A stretch of DNA of 64,000 nucleotides from Thiobacillus sp. (GTDB lineage: Bacteria; Pseudomonadota; Gammaproteobacteria; Burkholderiales; Thiobacillaceae). Position 1 is the first letter of the stretch. The number at the start of each line of letters is the position of its first letter. Below, piece by piece: positions 1 through 10,054 of the stretch. The position numbers and the translations under genes are program-made. The notes below the pieces were generated by a model, which did no database searches, had not been told where the DNA came from, and saw only the letters and a list, made by a program, of their open reading frames with translations. The stretch lies in NCBI GenBank assembly GCA_030692355.1, contig JAUYCF010000047.1:1-64000 (forward strand), written 5' to 3'.

Positions 1-1
1 C

Positions 2-313
2 GCCGAGACGCTGATGATGTCGATGCTGTTCGGCGGCAAGCTGAGGACCATGTCGCCGCACTATCTCAACGACGCCGGCGACCTGCGCATCATCCGGCCG
101 TTCGCCTACGCGCGCGAACGCCAGACCCGCGCGTTTGCCGCAGATTCCGGCCTGCCGGTGATCTTCGAGAACTGCCCGGCTTGTTTCGCCAAGCCGCAGC
201 AGCGCTACGCCATGAAGCAGATGCTGGCCGAGCAGGAGAAAACCCATCCACGCATCTTCAACAGCCTGCTGACGGCGATGCGGCCGCTGATGGGCGAGCC
301 TCCTGTGCCATAA
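2..313 (+). CDS. TtcA-like tRNA 2-thiolation PP-loop ATPase, C-terminal part (5' end outside window)
   Basis: The reading frame is open to the left edge and stops at TAA 311-313, so only the last 103 residues are present. The stretch about IRPFAYARER followed by a CPAC pair (NCPACF) matches the C-terminal part of TtcA-type enzymes, which thiolate cytidine 32 of tRNA using a PP-loop and an iron-sulfur cluster held partly by CxxC cysteines. The N-terminal PP-loop cannot be seen. The family is inferred from the C-terminal pattern only, and another TtcA/TilS-like PP-loop protein is possible. Confidence 0.6.
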   Translation, partial: AETLMMSMLFGGKLRTMSPHYLNDAGDLRIIRPFAYARERQTRAFAADSGLPVIFENCPACFAKPQQRYAMKQMLAEQEKTHPRIFNSLLTAMRPLMGEPPVP

Positions 314-381
314 ATGACCTAAATGCATTAGCACGGTTTTTCCCCTGCATAGCGTTCGGTGCGATCGACATTGCGGCATTG

Positions 382-404
382 CTTGCGCTTTGTTAAAGTG
401 CAAG
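382..404. promoter_or_regulatory. Inverted repeat, candidate operator of the fitAB module
   Basis: Two 10-base arms (CTTGCGCTTT and AAAGTGCAAG, one G/T mismatch) surround a 3-base loop, 28 bases before the antitoxin start. FitA/VapB-type ribbon-helix-helix antitoxins bind inverted repeats in their own promoter, so this is a plausible autoregulatory site. No T-run follows, so a terminator is less likely. Confidence 0.35.
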
Positions 405-432
405 AATCTATTTCAATTGTGGGGCTTGAAAG

Positions 433-687
433 ATGCCATCCGTTACCGTCCGAAATGTGCCCGATGAGGTACATCGCGCCATCCGCGTGCGGGCCGCTCA
501 ACACGGTCGCAGCATTGAGGCCGAAATGCGCGACATCCTGGAATCCGCTGTGAAACCGCAGGGCCGCGTCAAGCTGGGCTCGCTTCTGGCCGAGATCGGC
601 CGCAAGGTCAAGCTGACCGATGAGGAGTTTGCTATCTTCGAGAGCGCGCGTGACAAAACCCCAGCCCGTGCAGCGAGCTTTGAATGA
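433..687 (+). CDS. FitA-like ribbon-helix-helix antitoxin
   Basis: An 84-residue protein with the N-terminal ribbon-helix-helix pattern of FitA/VapB antitoxins: a beta strand SVTVRNVPDEVH followed by two helices with RSIEAEMRDIL. It should bind operator DNA as a dimer and use its C-terminal tail (from about residue 50) to block the PIN toxin encoded next. The ATG of the toxin overlaps its TGA stop (684-687), which is typical of such pairs. The start at 433 follows the inverted repeat at 382-404. Confidence 0.85.
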   Translation: MPSVTVRNVPDEVHRAIRVRAAQHGRSIEAEMRDILESAVKPQGRVKLGSLLAEIGRKVKLTDEEFAIFESARDKTPARAASFE

Positions 688-1106
688 TCCTGCTCGATAC
701 GAACGTGGTTTCCGAGCCGCTGCGCCCAACGCCCGATGCCCGCGTCATCGAATGGATCGACGCGCAACCCCTGGAAACGCTCTACCTGTCCGCGATTACC
801 GTGGCCGAACTGCGCGCCGGCGTGGCGCTGTTGCCGACCGGTAAGCGCCGTTCCAACCTGCATGGGTATCTGGAAAAACAAGTACTGCCCATGTTCGCCG
901 GGCGCGTGCTGCCGTTCGACATGGCCTGCACGAATGCTTATTCCGAGCTATTGGCGAGGGTTCGCGCTGCCGGCCGGGGGATTGAGACGGCCGATGCCTT
1001 CATCGCGGCCGTTGCCATCGCCAACGGATTTACCGTTGCCACTCGCGACACAAGCCCCTTCCAGGCCGCCGGCCTGACCGTTATCAACCCTTGGGGGAGT
1101 ACATAG
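684..1106 (+). CDS. PIN-domain ribonuclease toxin (FitB/VapC type)
   Basis: A 140-residue PIN domain protein. The acidic residues expected for metal-dependent RNase activity are visible: D5 in LLDTNVVSE, E42 in the TVAELRAG segment, and a C-terminal acidic group in ETADAFIAA followed by VATRDTSPF. It overlaps the antitoxin gene by 4 bases, so translation is probably coupled. As a VapC/FitB-type toxin it would cleave RNA, often a specific tRNA, when freed from the antitoxin. The target cannot be read from sequence. Confidence 0.88.
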   Translation: MILLDTNVVSEPLRPTPDARVIEWIDAQPLETLYLSAITVAELRAGVALLPTGKRRSNLHGYLEKQVLPMFAGRVLPFDMACTNAYSELLARVRAAGRGIETADAFIAAVAIANGFTVATRDTSPFQAAGLTVINPWGST

Positions 1107-1111
1107 TTAAG

Positions 1112-1180
1112 CAGGGTGGGCAGACGGAGCTTTCGTCTGCCCACCCTGTTTGAATCCGTGTGGGCACAAAAACGTGCCCA
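1112..1180. terminator. Two adjacent hairpins after the toxin gene, possible terminator or dispersed repeat
   Basis: A perfect 15-base stem (1112-1126 with 1134-1148, 7-base loop) is followed by TTT, then a second 7-base stem TGGGCAC/GTGCCCA (1161-1180). Both carry the GGGTGGGCA core, so the pair looks like a short dispersed repeat that may also end transcription from the toxin side and from metF downstream on the other strand. The rest of 1107-1233 shows no gene. Confidence 0.5.
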
Positions 1181-1233
1181 CCCTACCGGGCTGATTCGGT
1201 GACGGCGTCGGCCACCGTCCGGGGCGAATGCGG

Positions 1234-2067
1234 CTAGGACAAGCCCAGCCGTTGCCAGATCGTGGTGGACGGCCCGGCCTGGTTCATGGTGTAAAAGTGC
1301 AGCCCCGGGGCGCCGCCGGCAAGCAGGCGGTCGCACAGGTCGGTCACCACGTCCAGCCCGAAGGCGCGCAGGGACGGCAGGTCGTCGCCGTAGGTTTCCA
1401 GCTTTTTCCTCAGCCAGCGCGGGATTTCGGCGCCGCAGGCGTCGGAGAAGCGTGCCAGTTGCACGTAGTTGCCGATGGGCATGATGCCGGGGACGATGGG
1501 AATGCTGACGCCGAGGGCACGCGCGTCTTCGACGAAATTGAAATAGGCGTCGGCATTGAAGAAATACTGCGTGATCGCTGCATTCGCACCGGCGTCAACT
1601 TTGCGTTTGAAGCTGGCCAGATCCTCCGTGTAGGAGCGCGCCTGCGGGTGAATTTCCGGATAGGCTGCGACCTCGATCTCGAACCAGTCGCCGGTTTCGC
1701 GGCGGATGAAGTCCACCAGTTCGTTGGCGTAGTTGAATGCGCCGGCGTCCATGCTGCCCGACGGCAGGTCACCACGCAGCGCGACCAGGTGGCGGATGCC
1801 CTGGCCTTTATATTCGTTGAGGATGTCGCGGATGTTCTCCTCGGTCGAGCCGATGCACGACAGGTGCGGCGCGGCGTCACTGCCGTCGGCTTGGATTTCG
1901 CGCACGGTTTCCAGGGTGCGGTCGCGGGTGGAACCGCCGGCGCCGAAGGTGACGGAGAAGAATTTGGGATTGAGCTGCGCCAATTGCCTGCGCGTGGCGC
2001 GCAGTTTCTCGGCGCCTTCCGCCGTCTTGGGCGGGAAGAACTCGAAGCTGAATGTACGTTCGGTCAT
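1234..2067 (-). CDS. metF: Methylenetetrahydrofolate reductase
   Basis: A 277-residue protein with the MetF fold. It opens with SFEFFPPKTAEGAEKL and has the SVTFGAGGSTRDRT flavin/folate motif and LVALRGDLP. The enzyme reduces 5,10-methylene-THF to 5-methyl-THF with FAD and NADH, feeding methyl groups to methionine synthase. Length is close to that of E. coli MetF. It lies 3 bases after the small membrane protein gene and downstream of ahcY on the same strand, so this strand groups methyl-cycle functions. Confidence 0.95.
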   Translation of the reverse strand: MTERTFSFEFFPPKTAEGAEKLRATRRQLAQLNPKFFSVTFGAGGSTRDRTLETVREIQADGSDAAPHLSCIGSTEENIRDILNEYKGQGIRHLVALRGDLPSGSMDAGAFNYANELVDFIRRETGDWFEIEVAAYPEIHPQARSYTEDLASFKRKVDAGANAAITQYFFNADAYFNFVEDARALGVSIPIVPGIMPIGNYVQLARFSDACGAEIPRWLRKKLETYGDDLPSLRAFGLDVVTDLCDRLLAGGAPGLHFYTMNQAGPSTTIWQRLGLS

Positions 2068-2070
2068 GCT

Positions 2071-2418
2071 TCAACCTTTTCGATTGGGGATGAGCGCGGA
2101 CAGCGCCCAGGCGATCACGCCATAGAGAATTGCGCCGAACACCGCAGGCCCGAAGCCCTCGACATGGAATCCGGGCAGCAATGCGCTGGCGAGCCAGAAC
2201 AAGAAGCCGTTCAGCACCAGGTAGAAAATCCCCAGCGTGAGAACCGTGATCGGCAGCGTGAGCAGCGCCAGCACCGGCCGCACCAGCGTATTGATGAAGC
2301 CCAGCGCCAGCGCGGCGACGAGCGCCGCACCAAAGCCCGACACCTGAATCGAAGGCAGCAGCCAGGTCACGGCCAGCAGGGCGACAGCATTCAAAATCCA
2401 TAGCAGCAGCAAACGCAT
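2071..2418 (-). CDS. Phage-holin-4_2/YvlD-like family small membrane protein
   Basis: A 115-residue, very hydrophobic protein with about four membrane segments (start near LLLLWILNAVALLAVTWLLP, then two around residues 30-75, and one near the end). The pattern LGFINTLVRPVLALLTLPITVLTLG is typical of the YvlD/phage holin family 4 membrane proteins common in bacterial chromosomes; the holin name does not imply a phage. It sits between ahcY and metF, with only 3 bases to metF. Its function is unknown. Confidence 0.8.
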   Translation of the reverse strand: MRLLLLWILNAVALLAVTWLLPSIQVSGFGAALVAALALGFINTLVRPVLALLTLPITVLTLGIFYLVLNGFLFWLASALLPGFHVEGFGPAVFGAILYGVIAWALSALIPNRKG

Positions 2419-2446
2419 GGCGTGCTCCTTCTTCAGGTGAGGTCGA

Positions 2447-3868
<1,422 letters not shown>

Positions 3869-3902
3869 GTAAAGCTCCATTGCATGTGGCCGGGAGGGCG
3901 GG

Positions 3903-3918
3903 GGTTTAGCTAAACCCG
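3903..3918 (-). promoter_or_regulatory. Perfect 16-base palindrome in the ahcY leader
   Basis: GGGTTTAGCTAAACCC is fully self-complementary and lies between the SAH riboswitch core and the ahcY start, about 35 bases before the ATG. It could form the expression-platform hairpin of the riboswitch, or be a protein-binding site. No U-run follows in the ahcY direction. Confidence 0.4.
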
Positions 3919-3972
3919 GGCTGGCGACGCTGTCGCTCACCCAACGTCCCAAACCCGGCAGGGTTAAGAAAA

Positions 3973-4043
3973 TAGGGGGAGCGCGGTTGTTGCCTTTCCG
4001 AGCCTGGGGACAGACGAATCTGCCTCGCAGCGCTCCTCGGAAG
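3973..4043 (-). ncRNA. SAH riboswitch upstream of ahcY
   Basis: Read on the minus strand from 4040, the leader has the conserved SAH-aptamer elements: CCGAGGAGCGCTGC, then CCCAGGCTCGG (CTCGG pairs with CCGAG), then AAAGGCAACAACC and CGCTCC (pairs with GGAGCG), giving the LL-type pseudoknot layout known from beta- and gammaproteobacterial ahcY leaders. This class binds S-adenosylhomocysteine and turns the gene on. The match is by eye to the known consensus. Confidence 0.9.
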
Positions 4044-4055
4044 CGAGATTATAGC

Positions 4056-5126
4056 CTAGCCGGCTGGCCGTCGCCGCAGGAAACTGACCGCCAGCGTGAC
4101 CACGGTGAGCGGTATCACATAGCCCAGCATGATGCCGGAATACGCCGGCAGGCTGTCGTGCTGCTGCGCGGCAAGGACAAGATACAGGGTGTAGGCAGCG
4201 TAATAGCCGAGGAAGACCGCGCCTTCCCAGCGCGCAATTTCACGCCCGGTCAGCAGGATCGGCAGGCAGGCAAACGCGACCGCCAGCATCACCCACAGGT
4301 CGAAGTTGCGCGCCGCCTCGGGCACATCGAGCCCGCCCGTCGACACCATTCCGGCCGCGCCCAGAACCGCCAGCAGGTTGAAGATGTTGCTGCCGATGAC
4401 ATTGCCAACGGCGATGTCGCGCTGGCCGCGCAAGGCGGCGATGAGCGAAGTGGCGATCTCGGGCATCGAGGTGCCCACCGCCACCACGGTGAGGCCGATG
4501 ACGAGATCGCTCACCCCGAAGTGCCTGGCGAACACCACCGCCGCGCCCACCAGCCAATCGGCGCCCAGCACCAGCAGGCCGAGGCCGCCGAGCACCAGCG
4601 CCGCTTGCACACCCCAGTGGCGATCCCACTGGCTGGTCGGGATTTCGGTGGAAAACTCGTCTTCCGCCGCCCGCGAGGCGCGCCGGGACTGCACGACAAG
4701 ATATACCGTGTAGGCAATCACCAGCGCGAACAGCAGACCCGCCTCGACGCGGCCGATGTGGCCGTCCAGCGCCAGCGCCAGCACCAGCAGCGAGGCGCCG
4801 ATCATGATCGGGACTTCCTGGCGGATGATCTGCTCGTGCACCAGCAAGGGCGCAATCAGCGCGGAAATCCCCAGGATCAGCAGCACGTTGGCGATGTTGC
4901 TGCCGACCACGTTGCCGATCGCCAGATCGGACGAGCCGGACAGCGCGGCGCCGACCGACACCGCCATTTCCGGCGCACTGGTGCCGAAGGCCACCACGGT
5001 GAGGCCGACCACCAGCGGCGAAATGCCCCACGATGCTGCCAGCCGCGACGCGCCGCGCACCAGCGCCTCAGCGCCGGCGATCAGCGCCACCAGCCCGAGC
5101 CCGAACAGCAGCGCCTGCATCAGCAT
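4056..5126 (-). CDS. Calcium/sodium antiporter family membrane protein (YrbG-like)
   Basis: A 356-residue CaCA-superfamily exchanger with about ten membrane segments. The two inverted alpha-repeats are plain: VAFGTSAPEMAVS with VGSNIANVLLILG in the N-half, and VAVGTSMPEIATS with IGSNIFNLLAVLG in the C-half, where the Glu residues bind cation. It should exchange Ca2+ (or another cation) against Na+ or H+ across the inner membrane. It lies between metK (4-base gap) and the ahcY riboswitch, so it probably ends the metK transcript. The ion specificity is inferred from the family. Confidence 0.88.
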   Translation of the reverse strand: MLMQALLFGLGLVALIAGAEALVRGASRLAASWGISPLVVGLTVVAFGTSAPEMAVSVGAALSGSSDLAIGNVVGSNIANVLLILGISALIAPLLVHEQIIRQEVPIMIGASLLVLALALDGHIGRVEAGLLFALVIAYTVYLVVQSRRASRAAEDEFSTEIPTSQWDRHWGVQAALVLGGLGLLVLGADWLVGAAVVFARHFGVSDLVIGLTVVAVGTSMPEIATSLIAALRGQRDIAVGNVIGSNIFNLLAVLGAAGMVSTGGLDVPEAARNFDLWVMLAVAFACLPILLTGREIARWEGAVFLGYYAAYTLYLVLAAQQHDSLPAYSGIMLGYVIPLTVVTLAVSFLRRRPAG

Positions 5127-5130
5127 GGTG

Positions 5131-6297
5131 TTACAGCCCGGCAGCGGCTTTCAGTTCGGCCGCCTTGTCGGTCACTTCCCAGGTGAAGTCAGGCTCGTCG
5201 CGGCCGAAGTGGCCGTAGCTCGCGGTGCGGGTATAGATCGGCCGCAGCAGGTCGAGCATCTGGATGATGCCCTTGGGACGCAGATCGAAGTGGCTCTGGA
5301 TCAGTTCGACGATCCTGGCTTCGGGGATCTTGTTCGTGCCGAAGGTGTCGACCATCAGCGAGGTCGGCTTGGCCACGCCGATGGCGTAGCTGACCTGCAC
5401 CAGGCACTTGTCCGCCAGGCCTGCGGCGACGACGTTCTTCGCCACGTAGCGTCCGGCGTAGGACGCCGAACGGTCGACCTTGGACGGATCCTTGCCGGAG
5501 AAGGCGCCGCCGCCGTGCGGGGCCGCGCCGCCGTAGGTGTCGACGATGATCTTGCGGCCGGTGAGGCCAGCGTCGCCCATCGGCCCGCCCACCACGAAAC
5601 GCCCGGTGGGGTTGACCAGATAGCGCGTGTCGGCGGTGAGCATGCCTTTGGGCACCACCGGCTTGATGATTTCCTCGATCACCGCTTCGGTCAGCACGGC
5701 GTGCGAAACCTCGGGATGATGCTGGGTCGACAACACCACGGTATCGACCGAATGCGGCTTGCCATCGACATAGCGGATCGACACCTGCGACTTGGCGTCC
5801 GGGCGCAGCCACGGCAGGCGGCCGTCCTTGCGCAGCTCGGACTGGCGCTCGGTCAGGCGGTGCGCGAGATGGATCGGCATCGGCATCAGCACCGCGGTTT
5901 CGTTGCAGGCGTAGCCGAACATCAGCCCCTGGTCGCCGGCGCCCTGGTCGAGGAACATGCCCTCGCCTTCGTTCACGCCCTGCGCGATGTCGGGCGACTG
6001 CTTGCCGACGGTGACCATCACCGCGCAGGTGTTGTAGTCGAAGCCGACCTCGGACGAGTCGTAGCCGATGCGCTTGATGGTCTGGCGCGCAACCGTATTG
6101 AAGTCAACCACAGCAGAGGTGGTGATTTCGCCGGCAATGACGCACAGACCCGTGGTGAGCAAGGTCTCGCACGCCACGCGTGCATGTTTGTCCTGGGTTA
6201 GAATCGCGTCGAGCACTGCGTCCGACACTTGATCCGCCATCTTGTCGGGATGCCCTTCAGACACCGACTCAGACGTAAAAATGAAATCCTTTTGCAT
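5131..6297 (-). CDS. metK: S-adenosylmethionine synthetase
   Basis: A 388-residue enzyme that makes SAM from methionine and ATP. Signature motifs include [17 protein letters not shown] at the N-terminus, [12 protein letters not shown] (methionine/ATP binding) and [16 protein letters not shown] (P-loop-like). The ATG at 6297 has AGGAG 7 bases upstream; a much longer in-frame extension upstream is non-coding shadow. With ahcY and metF nearby it completes an activated-methyl cycle locus. No SAM riboswitch was recognised in its leader. Confidence 0.97.
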   Translation of the reverse strand: MQKDFIFTSESVSEGHPDKMADQVSDAVLDAILTQDKHARVACETLLTTGLCVIAGEITTSAVVDFNTVARQTIKRIGYDSSEVGFDYNTCAVMVTVGKQSPDIAQGVNEGEGMFLDQGAGDQGLMFGYACNETAVLMPMPIHLAHRLTERQSELRKDGRLPWLRPDAKSQVSIRYVDGKPHSVDTVVLSTQHHPEVSHAVLTEAVIEEIIKPVVPKGMLTADTRYLVNPTGRFVVGGPMGDAGLTGRKIIVDTYGGAAPHGGGAFSGKDPSKVDRSASYAGRYVAKNVVAAGLADKCLVQVSYAIGVAKPTSLMVDTFGTNKIPEARIVELIQSHFDLRPKGIIQMLDLLRPIYTRTASYGHFGRDEPDFTWEVTDKAAELKAAAGL

Positions 6298-6371
6298 GAC
6301 TGCTCCTGTTGTCCCGGTTACTGACTGCGCAACCGGCTCGGGGGACCAACAGAGCGGCGACGCTTTAGCTG

Positions 6372-6399
6372 TATTTGTATCCCGCCCGCAAGTTGTCAA
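6372..6399 (-). promoter_or_regulatory. Candidate sigma-70 promoter of metK
   Basis: On the minus strand a perfect -35 TTGACA (6394-6399) is followed by an AT-rich stretch (GATACAAATAC) at the -10 distance in an otherwise GC-rich region, about 75-100 bases upstream of the metK start. The -10 match is only moderate. Confidence 0.4.
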
Positions 6400-6489
6400 G
6401 ATTAACGCGGCGGCTCTGGTCCGGATGTCCCGTGAAACATCCAGGCCGGCATTGTGCCGTGCCGCATCCCCGGCCGTCAATCCCGCGTG

Positions 6490-7359
6490 ATGTTCCTCCT
6501 GAAGCTGCTGGCCCGCCTGCCGCTGCCCGTGCTGCACGGCCTCGGCGTCGTGCTGGGCTGGCTGATCTACTGGGCGCCCGGCCGCCATTCCGTACGCATG
6601 CGCGGCAACCTGCTCGACAGCGGCCTGTGCACGCCCGGTCGCGATTGCAGGCGCCTGCTGCGCCAGACCGTCGGCGAGTCGGGCAAGGCCATCGTCGAGC
6701 TGCTGGCGGTGTGGCTGCGCCCGTACGACAAGGTGCTGAAGCTGGTCAAGGACACTTCCGGCTGGGAATACATCGAAGCCGCGCGCGCCGCCGGCAAGGG
6801 GATCATCGTCATCGCGCCGCATATCGGCTGCTTCGAGATGATCAACCAGTACTATGCCGCGCGGCACCCCTTCACCGCCATGTACAAGCCGCCGCGCAAG
6901 CCGGTGCTGGACGCGCTGATGCTGGCCGGGCGCCAGCGCGGGCAGGCGACGCTGGTGCCGACCGACCTGTCGGGCGTGCGCGCCCTGCTGGCGGCATTGA
7001 AGCGCCACGAGGGCATCGGCATCCTGCCCGACCAGGTGGCGACCGGCGGCGACGGCGTATGGGCGCCCTTCTTCGGCCGCCCGGCCTACACCCCGACGCT
7101 GGTTGCCAGCCTGCAGCGCAAGACCGGCGCGGCGGCGTTTTTTGTCGCGGCCGAACGGCTGAGTTGGGGGCGCGGCTATCGCCTGCACGTGATGCCGATG
7201 GAGGAAGCCCTGCCGGCGGACAAGGCTGCTGCCGCCGTCCGCATCAACCAGGGGGTAGAAGCGGTAGTGCGGCGTTTTCCGGCGCAATACATGTGGAGCT
7301 ACAACCGCCACAAGCGCCCGGGTGGCGTCGCGCTCCCTGGCGGCCAAGCCGAAGCATGA
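6490..7359 (+). CDS. LpxL/HtrB-family lipid A acyltransferase (first copy)
   Basis: A 289-residue inner-membrane acyltransferase of the lysophospholipid/lipid A family. An N-terminal hydrophobic anchor ([26 protein letters not shown]) precedes the catalytic HxxxxE pattern in APHIGCFEM; later motifs are GILPDQ and the C-terminal [10 protein letters not shown]. It should add a secondary acyl chain to lipid A. A second family member follows with an ATGA overlap. The ATG at 6490 is used because it directly precedes the hydrophobic anchor. Substrate order and chain length cannot be read. Confidence 0.88.
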   Translation: MFLLKLLARLPLPVLHGLGVVLGWLIYWAPGRHSVRMRGNLLDSGLCTPGRDCRRLLRQTVGESGKAIVELLAVWLRPYDKVLKLVKDTSGWEYIEAARAAGKGIIVIAPHIGCFEMINQYYAARHPFTAMYKPPRKPVLDALMLAGRQRGQATLVPTDLSGVRALLAALKRHEGIGILPDQVATGGDGVWAPFFGRPAYTPTLVASLQRKTGAAAFFVAAERLSWGRGYRLHVMPMEEALPADKAAAAVRINQGVEAVVRRFPAQYMWSYNRHKRPGGVALPGGQAEA

Positions 7360-8261
7360 GCCCCGACACCCTGCTGCGCCCGTCGCTGTGGCCCGCCTGG
7401 CTCGGCGTGGGCTTTTTGTGGCTGCTGCACTGGCTGCCGCTGCCGCTGCAGGCGGCGCTGGGCGACGCCCTCGGCGGGCTGCTGGCGCTGCTGCCCGGAA
7501 AGCGGCGGCACGTCGCCGCCACCAATCTGGCCCTGTGCTTTCCGGACGCCCCGAAAGCGCTGCGCCGCCGCTGGCTGCGGCAGACCTTCCAGGCATCGAT
7601 GCGCGCGGCGCTCGAACACGGCGTGCTGTGGTGGGGGTCGGAAGCGCGGCTGCGCCGCCTGATCAGGATCGACAATCCTGAAGCCGCGCTGGGTGACGGC
7701 AAGCGGCCGGTGATCTGGCTGGCGCCGCATTTTGTCGGGCTCGACATGGGCGGCGTGCGGCTGACCATGGACCACCATATCGCCTCGATGTACGCGCCGG
7801 CCAGGAACCCGGTCAGCGACCGCTTCATACGGCGCGGGCGCACCCGTTTTTCGGACATCGTCCTGATCTCGCGCCGCGAAGGGCTCAAGGCAACGCTACA
7901 GACGATCAAATCGGGGCGACCTTTTTACTACCTGCCGGATCAGGATCATGGCCGCCAGAACGCCGTGTTCGTTCCCTTTTTCGGCGTTCCTGCCGCCACC
8001 GTTTCGGCGCTGCCGCGCCTGTCCAAACTCACCAGCGCCCAGATTATCCCGGTCGTCACGCGCCAGTTGCCGTGGGGGCGCGGCTACGCGGTGCGGTTCT
8101 ACCCGCCGTGGGAAAACTATCCCAGCGGCGATCTGGAGGCCGACGTCGCGCGCATGAACGCCTTCATCGAGGAGCGCGTCCGCGAAATGCCGCCGCAGTA
8201 CCTGTGGCTGCACCGCCGTTTCAAGACCCGCCCGGCGGATGAAGCCAGTCTCTATGAATGA
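7356..8261 (+). CDS. LpxL/HtrB-family lipid A acyltransferase (second copy)
   Basis: A 301-residue paralogue of the preceding gene. It has an N-terminal membrane anchor ([18 protein letters not shown]), the HxxxxD catalytic pattern in [11 protein letters not shown], the YLPDQDHG motif and the ending [13 protein letters not shown]. Start and previous stop overlap as ATGA (7356-7359), so the two are co-translated. The two probably place different acyl chains on lipid A, as LpxL and LpxM do in enterobacteria. Which is which is not decided by the sequence. Confidence 0.88.
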   Translation: MSPDTLLRPSLWPAWLGVGFLWLLHWLPLPLQAALGDALGGLLALLPGKRRHVAATNLALCFPDAPKALRRRWLRQTFQASMRAALEHGVLWWGSEARLRRLIRIDNPEAALGDGKRPVIWLAPHFVGLDMGGVRLTMDHHIASMYAPARNPVSDRFIRRGRTRFSDIVLISRREGLKATLQTIKSGRPFYYLPDQDHGRQNAVFVPFFGVPAATVSALPRLSKLTSAQIIPVVTRQLPWGRGYAVRFYPPWENYPSGDLEADVARMNAFIEERVREMPPQYLWLHRRFKTRPADEASLYE

Positions 8262-8757
8262 CGCGCAGCCCAGCCTGCAGCGGTTGACCGCAGCTGACGT
8301 CGATGCCGTCAGTGCGCTGGCGCGCGTGGTGTGGCTGGCCACCTACCCGTCCCTGATTTCGCAGGCGCAGATCGATGCCATGCTGGCCGGCCGCTATGCG
8401 CCGCAGCGCATCCGCGAGCAGCTGGACGACCCCCGCCAGGCATGGTGGGTGGCGAAGCGGGGCCACACGCTGGCCGGCTTTGCCCACGCCATGCTCGATG
8501 AATCCGGCTGCAAGCTCGACAAGCTTTATGTCCACCCGGACCAGCAGCGCCACGGCATCGGTATCGCGCTGGAAAAAACGGTCGAGGACTGGGCGCGCCG
8601 GCAGCGGGCCGGACGTGTGTGGCTGCAGGTCAACCGCGGCAATGCGCAGGCGATTGCCGCCTACCGGAAATACGGCTTCCGGATCGTCGAGTCGCGCGTG
8701 TTCGACATCGGTGGCGGCTTCGTGATGGACGACCATGTGATGGAGCACACGCTATGA
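8254..8757 (+). CDS. GNAT-family N-acetyltransferase
   Basis: A 167-residue GNAT protein. The acetyl-CoA loop is in [19 protein letters not shown] (motif A, Q/RxxGxG/A-like), followed by [21 protein letters not shown] (motif B), as in RimI-like acetyltransferases. It overlaps the end of the acyltransferase gene by 8 bases and its stop overlaps the next ATG, so it belongs to the same operon. The in-frame ATG at 8239 is an alternative start. The acceptor (protein N-terminus, amine or small molecule) is unknown. Confidence 0.85.
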   Translation: MNDAQPSLQRLTAADVDAVSALARVVWLATYPSLISQAQIDAMLAGRYAPQRIREQLDDPRQAWWVAKRGHTLAGFAHAMLDESGCKLDKLYVHPDQQRHGIGIALEKTVEDWARRQRAGRVWLQVNRGNAQAIAAYRKYGFRIVESRVFDIGGGFVMDDHVMEHTL

Positions 8758-9209
8758 CGTTCGCAAACCCCGGCGACGACGCCTTGCGCGCCCTGCTGAA
8801 AAGCGTCAGGACCATCGCCGTGGTCGGCCTGTCGCCGCAGCCTGCGCGCCCGAGCTACCGGGTGGCGCAGGCGATGCAGCATTACGGCTACCGCATCGTT
8901 CCGGTGCGCCCGCTGGTGGACGCAGTGCTGGGCGAAAAGGCCTACGCAAGCCTCGCCGACATCCCGTTCGCGGTCGATCTGGTCAACGTGTTTCGCGCCG
9001 CCGAGCACGTGCCGGCTATCGTCGAGCAAAGCCTGGCGCTACACTCCATGCAGCGGCCATTTTCGACGCCGCATCGTTTACCGGCAGCTATCTGGATCCA
9101 GGAAGGCATCGCCGCCGAGGCCGCCGCGCAGCGCGCGCAGGCCGGCGGCATGACGGTGGTGATGGACCGCTGCATCTTGAAGGATTACGTCAGGTTATTT
9201 ACTGCATGA
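8754..9209 (+). CDS. CoA-binding (YccU-like) Rossmann protein with a short insertion
   Basis: A 151-residue protein of the CoA-binding domain family. It has [47 protein letters not shown], and the C-terminal WIQEG ... [11 protein letters not shown]. Start and stop both overlap neighbours as ATGA. Between EQSLAL and [10 protein letters not shown] there are about 12 extra residues ([12 protein letters not shown]) where this family normally passes straight from helix to strand. The role of the family is not established. Confidence 0.85.
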   Translation: MTFANPGDDALRALLKSVRTIAVVGLSPQPARPSYRVAQAMQHYGYRIVPVRPLVDAVLGEKAYASLADIPFAVDLVNVFRAAEHVPAIVEQSLALHSMQRPFSTPHRLPAAIWIQEGIAAEAAAQRAQAGGMTVVMDRCILKDYVRLFTA

Positions 9210-10054
9210 ATACCCAAACAGGCACAAGACTACGCTTCACCAAAATGCACGGCCTCGGCAACGACTTCGTCGTGTTCGACGGCATCGGCCAGAGCATCGC
9301 GCTCACCCCCGAGCAGTGCCGCCGCATTGCCGACCGCCACTTCGGCGTCGGCTGCGACCAGATCCTGCTGGTCGAGGCGCCCTCGCGCGACGACATCGAC
9401 TTCCGCTACCGCATCTTCAATGCCGATGGCGGCGAGGTCGGACAATGCGGCAACGGCGCGCGCTGCTTCGTGCGCTTCGTGCACGACAAGGGCCTCACCG
9501 CCAAGACCGCCATCCGGGTGGAAACCGCGTCCGGCGTGATCGAGCCGCGCCTGCTCGACAACGGCCAGGTTATGGTGGACATGGGCGCGCCGCGCTTTGC
9601 GCCGGCCGACATCCCGTTCGCCGCCGAAGCCGAGGCGCCGACCTATGCGCTCAAAGTCGGCCAGCACGTGCTCGACATCGCGGTGCTGTCGATGGGCAAT
9701 CCGCACGCGGTGCTGCGGGTGAACGATCTCGACAGCGCGCCGGTGGACATTCTGGGCGCGGCGATCGAATCGCATGCGCGCTTTCCGCAGAGGGTCAACG
9801 CCGGCTTCATGCAGGTGCTGACCCCGCACGACATCCGCCTGCGCGTGTACGAGCGCGGCGCCGGCGAGACGCTGGCCTGCGGCACCGGCGCCTGCGCGGC
9901 GGCGGTTGCGGGCATCCGCCAGGGCTGGCTGCAAAGCCCGGTCAGCGTGCACACGCGCGGCGGCGACCTGGTGATCGAGTGGGCGGGCAAGGGCCAGCCG
10001 GTTTTCATGACCGGGCCGGCTGAAACAGTATTTGAAGGGGAGATCGAACTCTAA
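9206..10054 (+). CDS. dapF: Diaminopimelate epimerase
   Basis: A 282-residue enzyme that interconverts LL- and meso-diaminopimelate for lysine and peptidoglycan synthesis. The catalytic cysteine pair is visible: C81 in QCGNGARC and about C225 in [11 protein letters not shown]. The N-terminus [15 protein letters not shown] is the family signature. The length is slightly above E. coli DapF. It is translationally coupled on both sides (ATGA at 9206, TAATG at 10052-10056), within the acyltransferase-to-DUF484 operon. Confidence 0.97.
   Translation: MNTQTGTRLRFTKMHGLGNDFVVFDGIGQSIALTPEQCRRIADRHFGVGCDQILLVEAPSRDDIDFRYRIFNADGGEVGQCGNGARCFVRFVHDKGLTAKTAIRVETASGVIEPRLLDNGQVMVDMGAPRFAPADIPFAAEAEAPTYALKVGQHVLDIAVLSMGNPHAVLRVNDLDSAPVDILGAAIESHARFPQRVNAGFMQVLTPHDIRLRVYERGAGETLACGTGACAAAVAGIRQGWLQSPVSVHTRGGDLVIEWAGKGQPVFMTGPAETVFEGEIEL

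Noticed and set aside
1228-2403. Plus-strand open frame opposite metF
   Set aside because: Shadow of metF and the small membrane protein gene; no domain or ribosome site.
6298-6489. SAM riboswitch before metK
   Set aside because: No SAM-I, SAM-II or SAM/SAH-type conserved core was recognised in this leader; only a promoter-like sequence is reported.
6298-7596. Long in-frame extension upstream of metK on the minus strand
   Set aside because: MetK starts at 6297 with a good ribosome site and conserved N-terminus; the extension lies opposite the acyltransferase gene and is low-complexity.
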